From JACDAN01 sp963834825 (GTDB lineage: Bacteria > Actinomycetota > Thermoleophilia > Gaiellales > Gaiellaceae): a stretch of DNA of 64,000 bases. The notes under the pieces were generated by a model. That model was not told the DNA's origin. It saw only the letters and a list, made by a program, of their open reading frames with translations, and did not search any database. Each line of letters starts with the position of its first letter. Positions within the stretch are counted from its first letter, which is position 1. Below, in pieces: positions 7,599-15,649 of the stretch. Made by a program: the position numbers and the translations under genes. The stretch is from the NCBI GenBank assembly GCA_963834825.1, contig CAWICZ010000003.1:62001-126000 (forward strand), in the 5' to 3' direction.

Positions 7599-8159
7599 TC
7601 AGGGCTCCTCGCCCGCGGCGTCGGCGGCGAGGACGCCGACGTAGGGCAGGTTGCGGTAGCGCTCCGCGAAGTCGAGCCCGTAGCCGACGACGAAGCGGTT
7701 CGGAATGTCGAAACCGACGTAGCGGACGGGCACATCGATCTCCCGGCGGTCCGGCTTCGTCAAGAGGGCGCAGATCTCGAGCGATGCGGGATTGCGGGCC
7801 CTGAGGTTGCGCATCAGGTAGGAGAGCGTTAGCCCCGAGTCGATGATGTCCTCCACGACGAGGACGTTGCGGCCCTCGATGCTCGTGTCGAGGTCCTTCA
7901 GGATGCGAACGACACCCGACGAGTCCGTCGACGCGCCGTAGCTCGAGATCGCCATGAAATCGACCTCACAGTGGACGTCGATTGCCCGCATGAGGTCGGC
8001 CATGAAGAACACCGCGCCCTTGAGCACGCCGATCAGGAGTAGATCCCGGCCCGTGTAGTCGGCGGAAATCTCGGTGCCGAGCTCGGTGACGCGCTCGCGC
8101 AGCGCCTCCTCCTCGATCAGGATCTCGGCGACGTCCTGCTCGACCTGTGTCTCGGTCAC
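7599..8159 (-). CDS. hpt: hypoxanthine phosphoribosyltransferase
   Basis: Purine salvage: converts hypoxanthine or guanine plus PRPP to IMP or GMP. The PRPP-binding loop VVEDIIDSGLTL is at residues 101-112. The flanking DFMAISSYG and the base-contacting KPDRREIDVPVRYVGFDIP segment are typical of bacterial HPRTs. Length of 186 aa is normal. The start is GTG 8159. tilS lies 57 nt upstream and ftsH downstream; the tilS-hpt-ftsH order is widely conserved. Confidence 0.96.
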   Translation of the reverse strand: MTETQVEQDVAEILIEEEALRERVTELGTEISADYTGRDLLLIGVLKGAVFFMADLMRAIDVHCEVDFMAISSYGASTDSSGVVRILKDLDTSIEGRNVLVVEDIIDSGLTLSYLMRNLRARNPASLEICALLTKPDRREIDVPVRYVGFDIPNRFVVGYGLDFAERYRNLPYVGVLAADAAGEEP

Positions 8160-8216
8160 TCGACCCTCTCCGCGCTCACTCCCGCCGCCTCGATGATCCC
8201 GGGCACGGCGACCACC

Positions 8217-9122
8217 TCATCGCCCGCGCACGACGAGCGGCCACGCCTCACGTTCCGAGCGCGGGACTTTCGCATCCACGAACAGATCCTGAATCTTCTT
8301 CGTGCGGTTGGCGAGCCGATCCCCCGGCCGCCAGCCGCGCACGTGAAGTCCGGCTCGCGACGAGGTGATCCGCCATTGCCCCCACCGCACCTCTCCTTTC
8401 AACTGAACCGGGCCGGGCTCGAGCCACACCCGATCATATTCCCGGACCGCCTGAAGCCCTCCACCGAGATCGACGCGCGCCGATCCTACGGTGCTCGCGA
8501 GCAGCGCGTCGAGCCGGTTGGGACGTCCCTCCGCCAGCGCCAGCAGATTCTTCTCCGCCCGGTCGTCGAGCTGCCGCAGGAGCGGGACGATCTGCTCGCG
8601 GATGAGGCCGCGCTTGGTCGTGCGGTTCGACGAGTCGACTCGGCACGGGATCCCCACGGCTCGACAGTACGCCTCGGTCTCCGCGCGCCAGACGGTCAGC
8701 AGCGGACGCACGACGCCGTCCTCGCGCTTGGCCTTGATCCCACCCGGTTGGCCGCTCGAGACGAGGCGGTAGAGGACGGTCTCGACCTGATCCGAGGCGG
8801 TGTGACCGGTCGCGCGCAGCCGGTCGGTCGCGAACGAGTAGCGCAGCTCGCGGAGCTCCGCCTCGGTCGTGCCGAGGGCGTCCACGACTTCAGCGCCCAT
8901 CGTCTCGGCGCAGAACCTCGCATCTGCTGCTGATTCGTCCCCGCGCAGGCCGTGGTTCACGTGCAGCGCCGCAACTGCGTATCCGAGCTCGCGGAGGACG
9001 TGCCAGAGGCACGTCGAGTCCGGCCCGCCGGAGACCAGGCAGAGGACCTCTCCGCCGGACGGGATCAACTCGTGCCGGCGGATGTGCTCCTCGGTGCGCG
9101 TGATCAAATCGTTCCTATCCAT
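8217..9122 (-). CDS. tilS: tRNA(Ile)-lysidine synthetase
   Basis: Modifies C34 of the CAU-anticodon tRNA-Ile to lysidine so that it reads AUA. The PP-loop motif SGGPDST is at residues 31-37. ALHVNHGLRGDES and the ATGHTASDQVET helix are family hallmarks. At 301 aa it matches the shorter actinobacterial forms; the C-terminal region VRGWRPGDRL is retained. The start ATG 9122 has a TACCCT box 8 nt upstream, consistent with a short or absent leader. It is first in the tilS-hpt-ftsH run. Confidence 0.95.
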   Translation of the reverse strand: MDRNDLITRTEEHIRRHELIPSGGEVLCLVSGGPDSTCLWHVLRELGYAVAALHVNHGLRGDESAADARFCAETMGAEVVDALGTTEAELRELRYSFATDRLRATGHTASDQVETVLYRLVSSGQPGGIKAKREDGVVRPLLTVWRAETEAYCRAVGIPCRVDSSNRTTKRGLIREQIVPLLRQLDDRAEKNLLALAEGRPNRLDALLASTVGSARVDLGGGLQAVREYDRVWLEPGPVQLKGEVRWGQWRITSSRAGLHVRGWRPGDRLANRTKKIQDLFVDAKVPRSEREAWPLVVRGR

Positions 9123-9130
9123 GCCGTTTC

Positions 9131-9136
9131 AGGGTA
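9131..9136 (-). promoter_or_regulatory. candidate -10 box (TACCCT) of tilS
   Basis: TAnnnT hexamer 8 nt before the tilS ATG, in the 103-bp gap shared with the divergent gene at 9226. No convincing -35 was seen. Confidence 0.35.
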
Positions 9137-9225
9137 CTCACCTCCCGCCTCCTTGACTTGACGGAGGCCCGGTACGAGACTCCTTCACAGGGAAGCATTT
9201 GTGACGGGGGGAGAACGGAGGACCC

Positions 9226-9699
9226 GTGCCTCGTATGTCATTTGCCCTCGTCGTCGTGCTCGGAACGTGCTTGGCGCTGGCAGGTCCCGCCGGCGCGGTC
9301 AAACCCGACAAGGAGCCCGCGCCGTTCGCGGAAGCCACCGGCGAGTTCTGCGAGGGCTTCGCGGTGCATATTCGTGCGACCACCGATCGCGGGAAGATCA
9401 AGGTCTTCTCGAGCGGCGCCGCGATGATCACCGGAGCGTTGAAGGTCGAGGTCACGAACCTCGAGACGGGCAGGAGCATCGAGGTGAACATCTCCGGCCC
9501 GGCAAGGTTCAGCGCGGACGGGACGACGCTCGTCGGTACCGGACGGTGGCTCTTCTTCGGCGAGCCTGGGTTCTTCGGCCCCGGATCTCCGGCGACTCTC
9601 GAGACGAATTCGGGCCGGTTCACCATCAGCCTCGCGGACGGCTCGTTCTTGAGTCGCGTCGGGCAACGCGTAGAACTCTGCCCGGTCCTCGCCGGCTAA
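9226..9699 (+). CDS. secreted protein of unknown function
   Basis: A 157-aa protein with a signal peptide (SFALVVVLGTCLALAGPAGA) and a predicted all-beta mature region with two cysteines, one near the mature N-terminus (GEFCEGF) and one near the end (VELCPVL), that could pair. GTG 9226 is preferred over ATG 9235 because a GGAGG sits 4 nt upstream of the GTG. This makes it one of the few Shine-Dalgarno-led genes in this half of the window. No family recognised. A GC-rich hairpin follows the stop. Confidence 0.7.
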   Translation: MPRMSFALVVVLGTCLALAGPAGAVKPDKEPAPFAEATGEFCEGFAVHIRATTDRGKIKVFSSGAAMITGALKVEVTNLETGRSIEVNISGPARFSADGTTLVGTGRWLFFGEPGFFGPGSPATLETNSGRFTISLADGSFLSRVGQRVELCPVLAG

Positions 9700-9700
9700 G

Positions 9701-9835
9701 TCAGCACAGCGGAGGGCGGCCCCCGTGGCCGCCCTCCGGGAACCGCCTCCGGCGCTCGAGCTCCGACGCCACCAACAAGACGGCCCAGCGGGCGACCCAG
9801 GCGATTGCGGCGACGACCAGGAGTCGCCGGATCAC
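9701..9835 (-). CDS. small membrane protein (44 aa), coupled to histidine phosphatase
   Basis: A GTG start at 9835 overlaps the stop of the upstream phosphatase gene as GTGA. The 44-codon frame encodes a single hydrophobic segment (RRLLVVAAIAWVARWAVLLV) followed by an Arg-rich stretch and ends in TGA at 9703-9701. The overlap and membrane-anchor shape argue for a real small gene. Against it, the downstream half coincides with a GC-rich hairpin (9711-9737) and the composition could be fortuitous. Confidence 0.4.
   Translation of the reverse strand: MIRRLLVVAAIAWVARWAVLLVASELERRRRFPEGGHGGRPPLC
9711..9737 (+). terminator. GC-rich hairpin after the 9226 gene
   Basis: Perfect 10-bp stem GGAGGGCGGC/GCCGCCCTCC with a 7-nt loop, 11 nt past the stop at 9699. 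There is no T-run. It could end transcription from either strand, since the convergent small ORF also ends here. Confidence 0.45.
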
Positions 9836-10429
9836 TTGTACACCGGGTTGCGCGTCCAAGCCTCCAGTCGCCTGACCGCCTGGCGCAGCTGGTCGGCATA
9901 GAGAACGTGAGGCTCCGCGGGCGTGATCAGCGGCATCTTCGCCCGTGGACCGCGTCCGTCGGCGGAGGCGAGCGCGAAGGCGATCGGCAGCGAGTGGCAG
10001 ACGACCAGGATGCTCCCCTCCTCGCGCTCCAGCACGGTCCTGAAGCCGCGCACGTACCGGGTGGCAATCGCCACGCGGGTCTCACCTCCGCCCGGCGGGG
10101 CGTCCTCGGGCCCATGCGAGGCGGCCCAGGCGCGGTACGCGGCCAGCGGACCGCCTTCGAACCCTCCATAGAACGGATCGTTGAGGTCTGCGAGGACCAG
10201 AGCGGGGAATTTCGCGGTCGCCGAGAGCGAAATCGGCTGTCTCGTGGGTCCTGGGGAACTCGGTGACGATGCAGAGCTCGATCGGTTCGCCCGTCAGGCG
10301 CTCACCGAGCTGCTCGGCCTGTTGACGGCCAAGCTCGGTGAGGCCGCACGCGACGGCAGGATCGCCGTTCACGAGCGCCTTGGCGCTGTACTCGCTCTCG
10401 CCGTGACGGACGAACAGGGAGCGCTCCAC
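9832..10429 (-). CDS. histidine phosphatase family protein with an apparent 1-nt frameshift
   Basis: Phosphoglycerate-mutase-like phosphatase. The N-terminal part from GTG 10429 carries the catalytic RHG (LFVRHGESEYS) and VTEFPRTHETADFAL. The remainder (LNDPFYGGFEGGPLAAYRAW, second catalytic His in VVCHSLPIAFA) continues in the +1 frame. Length is 598 nt, one over a codon multiple. Deleting one base of the four-C run in GAAATTCCCCGCTCTGG (sense) gives the continuous EIPALVLADLNDP, the expected family sequence. It follows the GNAT gene by 8 nt and overlaps a small membrane ORF. The substrate is unknown. Confidence 0.8.
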
Positions 10430-10437
10430 CAGAACCT

Positions 10438-11230
10438 CTAGAAGAGCAGGCTTCGGTAGTAGCCGACCCGCTCCATCCCGACCGCCTCGTAGAGCCTGAT
10501 CGCCGCGGGATTGTCGGCCCGCACGAACAGGCACACGCTGGGAACCCGCTCGAGCAGAAGCCGGATCAGGTCGGAGAGCCCGCGCCGCCCGTACCCCGCG
10601 TTCCGCAGCTCGGGATCGACCCACACCTGCTGAAGCTGGACGGCGTGCGGCGTCCAAGCCGACGCTTCGGCCTTGAAACGTATCCCCTCGTCCTCGATCC
10701 ATACCCAGGAGCGGCGCTCCTCGATCTGCTTGCGGGTCCGGCGCCGGAACCCCTCCGGATCGACAAGCATGGGGTCGATGCCGATCTCGCCCTCGTGAGT
10801 GGCAGCGGCTGCGGGGAGCAAGAGCTCGAAGTCGTCCTGCGTCGCCTCGCGCAGCGCCGAGCCGCCCGGCGCGGGGGCCTGCTCGATCGCGAACACCGGC
10901 TGCCCCGGCCGGTCCTCGCGCGGCGAGGGCATGTGTCCGCGGGCGGCACGCCCACAGGTCGCTGACGGCCTGCTCGTCGCCGATGATCATTCGGGCCTTC
11001 GAGCGTGCGGTCGCCTCGGCGAACGCTGCGGCGCGCTCGCCGGAAGGGACGACGTTCGCGCCGAAGTGGCAGAGGGAGGTGACCCGCCCCTCCTCGATCG
11101 TCGCCAGGAGCCGACCGAAGCCCCGACGCGCCGCTTCGTCGAGGAAGACGCGCTCGACGGGCTCCGCGGCACAGAATGCGAGCGTCTGCTCCAGCGTCGG
11201 TTCCTCGACGTTTCGGATCCTTGACTCCAG
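10438..11230 (-). CDS. DUF4081-GNAT family acetyltransferase with an apparent 1-nt frameshift; start uncertain
   Basis: The N-terminal DUF4081-like part (VERVFLDEAARRGFG, LCHFGANVVPSGERA, ARMIIGDEQAVSDLW) and the C-terminal GNAT part (SPREDRPGQPVFAIEQ, VWVDPELRNAGYGRRGLSDL, FVRADNPAAIRLYEAVGM) are in two frames. The join is near 10930-10945, where removing one base gives a continuous LWAAARGHMPSPRED-like sequence. No ATG, GTG or TTG precedes the conserved start in frame; CTG 11230 is a placeholder. The gene diverges from the CGNR gene and sits 8 nt before the phosphatase. Relatives are actinobacterial acetyltransferases of unassigned substrate. Confidence 0.75.
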
Positions 11231-11260
11231 CGTAGGGATGACAGTGGTGTCGAGTGACGG

Positions 11261-11266
11261 TACTCT
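11261..11266 (+). promoter_or_regulatory. candidate -10 box (TACTCT) of CGNR gene
   Basis: TAnnnT hexamer 9 nt before ATG 11276, in the divergent region between the GNAT and CGNR genes. Confidence 0.3.
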
Positions 11267-11275
11267 CAGGCCGAC

Positions 11276-11846
11276 ATGCTTCCAGATCCTGGCAACCGAA
11301 CACCCGCGCCCGAGCCCCTGCGTCTCGTCCAGGCGTTCGTGAACACAGTCGACATCGAGAACGGGATCGAGGAGCTCACCGATGCGGCCGCCCTGCGCGA
11401 CCGTGCTCGTCCGGATCGGCGCACTCCCCCGCGCCGCCTCGCACCTGGCCGACGTAGACGTGGTGCGCGCGGTCGAGTTCAGGGAAGCACTACGCCGGCT
11501 GCTGCTCGTCAACGCCGGCGAGGAGGCCGATTCCGAAGCGCTGACTGTTCTCGAGCGCGCGTCGGCGTCGGCTCGGCTCTCGATCCGCTTCGAGCGGGAC
11601 TCGCGCTCCACGCTGGTGCCACGCGCGGGAGGTCTCGACGGCGCGTTCGGCCGTGTCCTCGCCGTCGTCTTCACCTCGATGGCCGACGGGACTTGGCCGA
11701 GGCTCAAGGCCTGCCCGCGTGACGTCTGTGGCTGGATCTTTTACGACCGTTCGCGGAACTCGTCCTCGCGGTGGTGCTCGATGTCGGTCTGCGGGAACCG
11801 GACGAAGCTCCGCCGCTATCGTCGGAGGGTCGATCGTGCAGCCTGA
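11276..11846 (+). CDS. CGNR zinc-finger/ABATE-domain protein with an apparent 1-nt frameshift
   Basis: Putative transcription regulator. The N-terminus APEPLRLVQAFVNTVDIENG matches the ABATE (DUF1470) start. After ALRDR the conserved sequence jumps to the +1 frame (LVRIGALPRAAS, VDVVRAVEFREALRRLLLVN). The C-terminal zinc finger follows in that frame: CPRDVCGWIFYDRSRN, then a Cys and CGNR. The gene is 571 nt, one over a codon multiple; removing one C in the GCGACCGTGCTC stretch near 11400 restores ALRDVLVRIG. Targets are unknown. Confidence 0.78.
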
Positions 11847-11876
11847 AACCGGCAAAGACGCTTCGCCAGTTTCCTG

Positions 11877-12650
11877 ATGATCGTCGAGTCTCTGTTCGCG
11901 TCTCCCCGCCGACGCCGGCGGTTCGCCTGGGGCGCGGGCATCGGCATGCTGGTTGTGGCCGTCACGCTGGCTGCGAAGGCGATGCCAGACCCCAAGGAGT
12001 TGCCGCCCGACACGTTTTCGAACCGGCGGGCCGTGAACGTTCTCGCGAACGAGAAGCTCGTCAAAGTCACACATCGCGACCGGACGGCGATCTCGACGAC
12101 GCTCGACCGTTTCGTGCCCGCCGCGGTCGCGCGCAAGAACCCTGCCGACGCATTTGCAGTCTCGACGCCGAACCTGAGGAGCCAGGCGACAGAGCGGCAG
12201 TGGCGGGCGGGCGACATTCCCGTCCACCCGTTCCCCGCCCGCGGCCACACGTTTCACGGCTGGACGGTCAACTACGCGATGCGGAACCACGTCAACCTCG
12301 ACCTGCTCTTGATGCCGGATCTGAAGAAAGAGCTCCGTCCGATTGCGTTCACGTTCGACGTGGAGAAGGTGCACGGACAATGGCTCGTCGATGCCGTTAT
12401 CCCGATCGCCGTCTTCGCGCCGCTGCCGCCCCAAGGCAACCGCGGCCCGGTGATCTCGACGTATGACCTCGTTCCCTCGGGCATTCGCGGTGGGGCGGGA
12501 GCCAAGAGCCGACTGAGCTATGCGTGGTTCACCGTGCCGTTCGCCCTCGTCGGCGGAGGGATCCTCTTCGTGATCGGGCTAGGCCTCCGCAGCTGGCTCC
12601 GCGATCGCCGGACGCGGCAGGGGCCGCTGCCCCCGCTCCGACCCGAATAG
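11877..12650 (+). CDS. membrane protein of unknown function, two TM segments
   Basis: A 257-aa protein with an Arg-rich N-terminus (SPRRRRRF), TM1 at about 18-35 and a soluble region of about 180 residues. A second hydrophobic segment near the C-terminus (WFTVPFALVGGGILFVIGLG) is followed by a basic Pro-rich tail. The central part (RDRTAISTTLDRFVPAAV, HGWTVNYAM, VEKVHGQWLVDA) suggests an extracytoplasmic domain of NTF2-like or lumazine-binding type, but no family is firmly recognised. It follows the CGNR gene by 30 bp in the same direction. Confidence 0.7.
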   Translation: MIVESLFASPRRRRRFAWGAGIGMLVVAVTLAAKAMPDPKELPPDTFSNRRAVNVLANEKLVKVTHRDRTAISTTLDRFVPAAVARKNPADAFAVSTPNLRSQATERQWRAGDIPVHPFPARGHTFHGWTVNYAMRNHVNLDLLLMPDLKKELRPIAFTFDVEKVHGQWLVDAVIPIAVFAPLPPQGNRGPVISTYDLVPSGIRGGAGAKSRLSYAWFTVPFALVGGGILFVIGLGLRSWLRDRRTRQGPLPPLRPE

Positions 12651-12653
12651 GCT
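12648..12653 (+). promoter_or_regulatory. candidate -10 box (TAGGCT) of deoD
   Basis: TAnnnT hexamer 6 nt before ATG 12660. Its TAG is the stop codon of the preceding gene, so stop and promoter share bases. Confidence 0.35.
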
Positions 12654-12659
12654 TCTCCC

Positions 12660-13370
12660 ATGCCGATCCACATTCGCGCCGAGCCGGGCGACTACGCCGA
12701 GGCCTGCCTCCTACCGGGCGACCCGCTGCGCGCCAAATACATCGCGGAGACGTTCTTCGATGACCCGGTCCAGCGAAACGCGGAACGAGGGATGCTGGGC
12801 TACACGGGCACCTTCGAAGGAAAGCCGGTCTCCGTGCAGTCGACCGGCATGGGCTGCCCGTCCGCGGCGATCGTCTTCGAGGAGCTCGTCCAGCTCGGGG
12901 TCACGCGCCTGCTGCGAGTGGGCACTTGCGGCGGGCTCCAGCCGGACATGAGTCTCGGCGACCTGATCGTCGCCGTCTCCGCGGTGCCGGCCGACCGGAC
13001 TGTCGAAAAGCTCGTGAACTTCGAGCCGCATGTCCCGACGGCGGACTTCAGCCTCGTCCACGGTGCCGTCCATGCGGCCAAGGAGCTCGGCAAGCCGGTT
13101 CGAGTCGGGCCAATCGTCTCCAGCGACCTCTTCTACAACCCGGACGACGGCCAGTACGCCCGCTGGTCCTCGCGAGGAATCCTTGCTGTCGAGATGGAGG
13201 CGTCCGTGATCTTCACGCTCGGCGCGCTGAAGCAGGTTCAGGCCGGCTGTCTGCTGACGGTGAGCGACGTCGTGGTCGAAGGCGAGTTCGTCCGCATCTC
13301 CGACGAGGAGATGCGCGCCGCCGTCGATCAGATGACGGACCTCGCGCTGCGGACGATCACCGCCGGGTAG
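12660..13370 (+). CDS. deoD: purine-nucleoside phosphorylase (DeoD type)
   Basis: Phosphorolysis of purine nucleosides to free base and (deoxy)ribose-1-phosphate; trimeric or hexameric NP-I fold. Visible family motifs are LLPGDPLRAKYIAE (phosphate loop), GTFEGKPVSVQSTGMG, RVGTCGG and the nucleoside-binding AVEMEAS (VEME). At 236 aa it has the usual length. DeoD rather than PfoA/uridine phosphorylase is judged from the GDPLRAKYIAE and GCPSAAI segments. It overlaps the next start by one base. Confidence 0.92.
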   Translation: MPIHIRAEPGDYAEACLLPGDPLRAKYIAETFFDDPVQRNAERGMLGYTGTFEGKPVSVQSTGMGCPSAAIVFEELVQLGVTRLLRVGTCGGLQPDMSLGDLIVAVSAVPADRTVEKLVNFEPHVPTADFSLVHGAVHAAKELGKPVRVGPIVSSDLFYNPDDGQYARWSSRGILAVEMEASVIFTLGALKQVQAGCLLTVSDVVVEGEFVRISDEEMRAAVDQMTDLALRTITAG

Positions 13371-14275
13371 TGCCGACCGACACGGTTTTCCTCGTCAACC
13401 CCGCCTCGGCGAACGGGAAGACGGGGAAGCGGTGGCCGCAAATCGCCCGTGCAGCTCACGCCGCCGGACTTCGCGGCGAGGCGCTCTTCTCCGACGCGCC
13501 GGGTCAACTGGGTGACCTGGCGCGCAAGGCCACGGACGAGGGCGCCACGCTGCTCGTCGTCGTCGGCGGGGACGGGACCGTCCACGAGGTCGTTCAGGGG
13601 ATCGCGGGCCGCGACGGAGTCGAGCTCGCGCTGATCCCGCGCGGCACGGGCTGGGACTTCGCACGTACCCACGAAATCAGCAAGAACCTCGGGGATGCCC
13701 TCCGCATTGCGACGGAGGGCACGTCGAAACCCTTCGACCTCGGCCGGGCCTCGTACGCCGTCGACGGCGCGGAGGCGACAGCGTGGTTCGCGAACATCGC
13801 GAGCGTCGGCATGAGCGGCGCGGTCGCCGCGAAGGCGAACGCGACCACCAAGGCCCTGGGCGCCAAGACCTCGTACCTGATGGCCCTGGGCGTCGTCTTC
13901 GCGCGCTGGCAGAACGTCCCGCTGCGGGTGCGCGTGGACGCCGAGGAGCGGCACGCGCTGATGGAGGACGCTATCGTCGCGGTCGGCCGCTACCTCGCCG
14001 GCGGGATGATGATCACGCCCGACGCCGAGCCCGACGACGGGCTCTTCGACGTCCTGCTGATCGGAGACGTCACGAAGGCTGAGCTCGTCCGGGTGATGCC
14101 GAAGATCTACCGCGGGACGCACCTGCCGCATCCGAAGGGCGAGGTGCTGCGAGGCGCAGCGGTCGAAATCGAAGCCGACGAACCTCTCCCGATCCAGCTG
14201 GACGGCGAGCAGCCGGGAACGACACCGGTTCGCTTCGAGATCGCCCCCGCCGCGATCCGGCTGAGAGTTCCCTAG
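13370..14275 (+). CDS. diacylglycerol/lipid kinase family protein
   Basis: DAGK-catalytic-domain protein of 301 aa. It begins VFLVNPASANGKTGKRW, with the nucleotide-binding GGDGT (VVVGGDGTVHEV), the IPRGTGWDFAR motif, and the C-terminal strand region EIEADEPLPIQLDGEQPG typical of DgkB/YegS-like kinases. Substrates could be diacylglycerol, sphingoid or other lipids. GTG 13370 shares its G with the TAG stop of deoD, implying translational coupling. It converges with the coiled-coil gene, overlapping by 4 bp. Confidence 0.9.
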   Translation: MPTDTVFLVNPASANGKTGKRWPQIARAAHAAGLRGEALFSDAPGQLGDLARKATDEGATLLVVVGGDGTVHEVVQGIAGRDGVELALIPRGTGWDFARTHEISKNLGDALRIATEGTSKPFDLGRASYAVDGAEATAWFANIASVGMSGAVAAKANATTKALGAKTSYLMALGVVFARWQNVPLRVRVDAEERHALMEDAIVAVGRYLAGGMMITPDAEPDDGLFDVLLIGDVTKAELVRVMPKIYRGTHLPHPKGEVLRGAAVEIEADEPLPIQLDGEQPGTTPVRFEIAPAAIRLRVP

Positions 14276-14565
14276 CCGGAGGGCGGAGAAGCCGCCGGCG
14301 GCTTCTTGCGGGTGGTCGTTCGCTTGGTGGTCGTCCGCTTCGGCTTCGACAGCTCGTCGACCCGCTTCTCGAGCTTCTTCACGCGCTTCTCGAGCTCGTC
14401 GATCCCGCGCACCTTCTTCTGCATGTCCTCAAGCCGCTCGCGCATGCCGCCGATCGTCTCTACCACCCGCGATGTGGCCTGCGAGCCCGCAACCCGCGTC
14501 AGCGCATCCTCGCCGGCGTCGCTCAGCCTCGTGAGCAGATCCTTTTGTTTTCCGTCTTGCGCCAT
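14272..14565 (-). CDS. small coiled-coil protein with basic C-terminal tail
   Basis: A 97-aa protein. The N-terminal amphipathic part (KDLLTRLSDAGEDALTRV) precedes a predicted coiled coil (RGIDELEKRVKKLEKRVDEL) and a Lys/Arg/Thr tail (KRTTTKRTTTRKK) that could bind nucleic acid or membrane. ATG 14565 is preferred over ATG 14577 because a TATGGT box lies exactly 7 nt upstream. The shape resembles actinobacterial small helical proteins, but the family is not identified. Confidence 0.65.
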   Translation of the reverse strand: MAQDGKQKDLLTRLSDAGEDALTRVAGSQATSRVVETIGGMRERLEDMQKKVRGIDELEKRVKKLEKRVDELSKPKRTTTKRTTTRKKPPAASPPSG

Positions 14566-14572
14566 CGTGAGA

Positions 14573-14578
14573 ACCATA
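14573..14578 (-). promoter_or_regulatory. candidate -10 box (TATGGT) of the coiled-coil gene
   Basis: TAnnnT hexamer exactly 7 nt before ATG 14565, a leaderless-type spacing that decides between two ATGs. Confidence 0.4.
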
Positions 14579-14712
14579 CAGCGCGGCTTTCAGAGGAGCC
14601 GCAGACCCCCTCTGACGTCCGACCCGGAATCAAAGCTTGTACAGAGGAGGTTAAGAGCCCACGCGGGTGCCAACAAACCGAACGGCACCGGCGTCCGAAT
14701 CAGCAGGGTCAG

Positions 14713-14898
14713 ATGAGCACAACAGGACTCATCGCGAAAGTGAACTTGCTTCGGAGAACGCACACACACCGGCACCACGAGGTCACGAGCCACGTGATCC
14801 GGCAGCGTGCAGGCGTGCCGTACGAGGTGGAGCAGCGGGTCTGCAGCGAGTGCCGCACGGTTCTCGCCGAGCGCCGGCTCCGCCGCGCAGCTGCCTAA
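14713..14898 (+). CDS. small protein with CxxC, unknown function
   Basis: A 61-aa basic protein (MSTTGLIAKVNLLRRTHTH) with a His-rich segment (RRTHTHRHHE) and a C-terminal CSECR motif, possibly half of a zinc site. It resembles small conserved actinobacterial proteins with a single CxxC but is not identified. It converges with the sirtuin gene, overlapping its end by 4 bp. The 135 bp upstream hold a GCGGCT/AGCCGC hairpin (about 14582-14601) and an AGGAGG too far from the start to serve it. Confidence 0.5.
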   Translation: MSTTGLIAKVNLLRRTHTHRHHEVTSHVIRQRAGVPYEVEQRVCSECRTVLAERRLRRAAA

Positions 14899-15632
14899 GC
14901 GAGTTCTTCGACGAGCGCCGTGAGCGTCTCGCCGGCGCCCCCATCGATCTTCACCCGCGCTCGAGCGTCGAACGACGTCGGTCCCTTGTTGATGATCGCG
15001 ACCTCGCCGCCTGCCTGCACCGTCTCCTCCGGGAGCAGTGACACCGGCCACACCTCCAGTTGCGAGCCGACGACGAGTAGGACGCCGGTCGATCGCGCGA
15101 GCTCGTAGGCTCGGTCGATCGCGGCCTGCGGGAGCAGCTCGCCGAAGAAGACGACGTCGGGCTTGAGCGGCTCGCCGCACGCGCGGCACCGCGGAATTCC
15201 ACGCTCTTCTACCAGCGGCAAGACCTCGCTCAGCGTCTGCCGCGCACCGCAGCGCAGGCAGCTCGAGGTTCGGATCGACCCATGCACCTCGACCACGTCG
15301 CGGCTTCCGCCCCGTTCGTGCAGCAGATCGATGTTCTGCGTGACGATTGCCCGCACGTGGCCGGCGCGCTCGAGCTCCGCGAGGGCCAGATGCCCGGCGT
15401 TCGGCTCCGCCTCCGTCAGGGCACGGAACCTGAGCGCATAGAAGCTCCAGACTTTGGCCGGATCGGCCAGGAATGCCTCCAGCGTCGCGTACTCCCTTGG
15501 GTCGTACTGCGCCCAGATTCCGGTTGGCGACCGAAAGTCGGGAATACCGCTCTCCGTCGAGATCCCCGCTCCGGTCAGCGCGACGGCGGGCCCGCGCCTG
15601 CGGATCAGCTCGGCCAGGCGGGGAACGGTCAC
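14895..15632 (-). CDS. cobB: NAD-dependent protein deacylase, sirtuin
   Basis: Removes acyl groups from lysines with NAD consumption. The Rossmann motif GAGISTESGIPDFRS starts at residue 21. TQNIDLLH, catalytic H117 (VEVHGS) and four zinc cysteines (C125, C128, C149, C152) follow, then FFGELLP. Length is 245 aa. The start is GTG 15632. In actinobacteria such enzymes regulate acetyl-CoA synthetases; an acyl-CoA synthetase lies about 12 kb away, but no link is shown. Confidence 0.95.
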   Translation of the reverse strand: MTVPRLAELIRRRGPAVALTGAGISTESGIPDFRSPTGIWAQYDPREYATLEAFLADPAKVWSFYALRFRALTEAEPNAGHLALAELERAGHVRAIVTQNIDLLHERGGSRDVVEVHGSIRTSSCLRCGARQTLSEVLPLVEERGIPRCRACGEPLKPDVVFFGELLPQAAIDRAYELARSTGVLLVVGSQLEVWPVSLLPEETVQAGGEVAIINKGPTSFDARARVKIDGGAGETLTALVEELA

Positions 15633-15637
15633 CGTTC

Positions 15638-15643
15638 TAGAGT
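15638..15643 (+). promoter_or_regulatory. candidate -10 box (TAGAGT) of thioesterase gene
   Basis: TAnnnT hexamer 6 nt before ATC 15650. It also contains the in-frame TAG that limits the upstream extent of the thioesterase gene. Confidence 0.3.
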
Positions 15644-15649
15644 CTCGCC

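Noticed and set aside
5789..7804. 671-codon open frame antisense to ftsH and hpt
   Set aside because: Glu/Arg/Leu-rich shadow of a GC-rich gene with no domain; the opposite strand encodes unmistakable FtsH.
10082..11707. 541-codon minus-strand frame covering GNAT and phosphatase parts
   Set aside because: It joins the N-terminal piece of the GNAT gene and the N-terminal piece of the phosphatase through non-coding frames; these are two separate genes with single-base frameshifts.
14667..15041. GTG-started frame following the AGGAGG near 14652
   Set aside because: Spacing from AGGAGG to the GTG is about 15 nt and the frame runs antisense through the sirtuin gene; the frame at 14713 is better supported.
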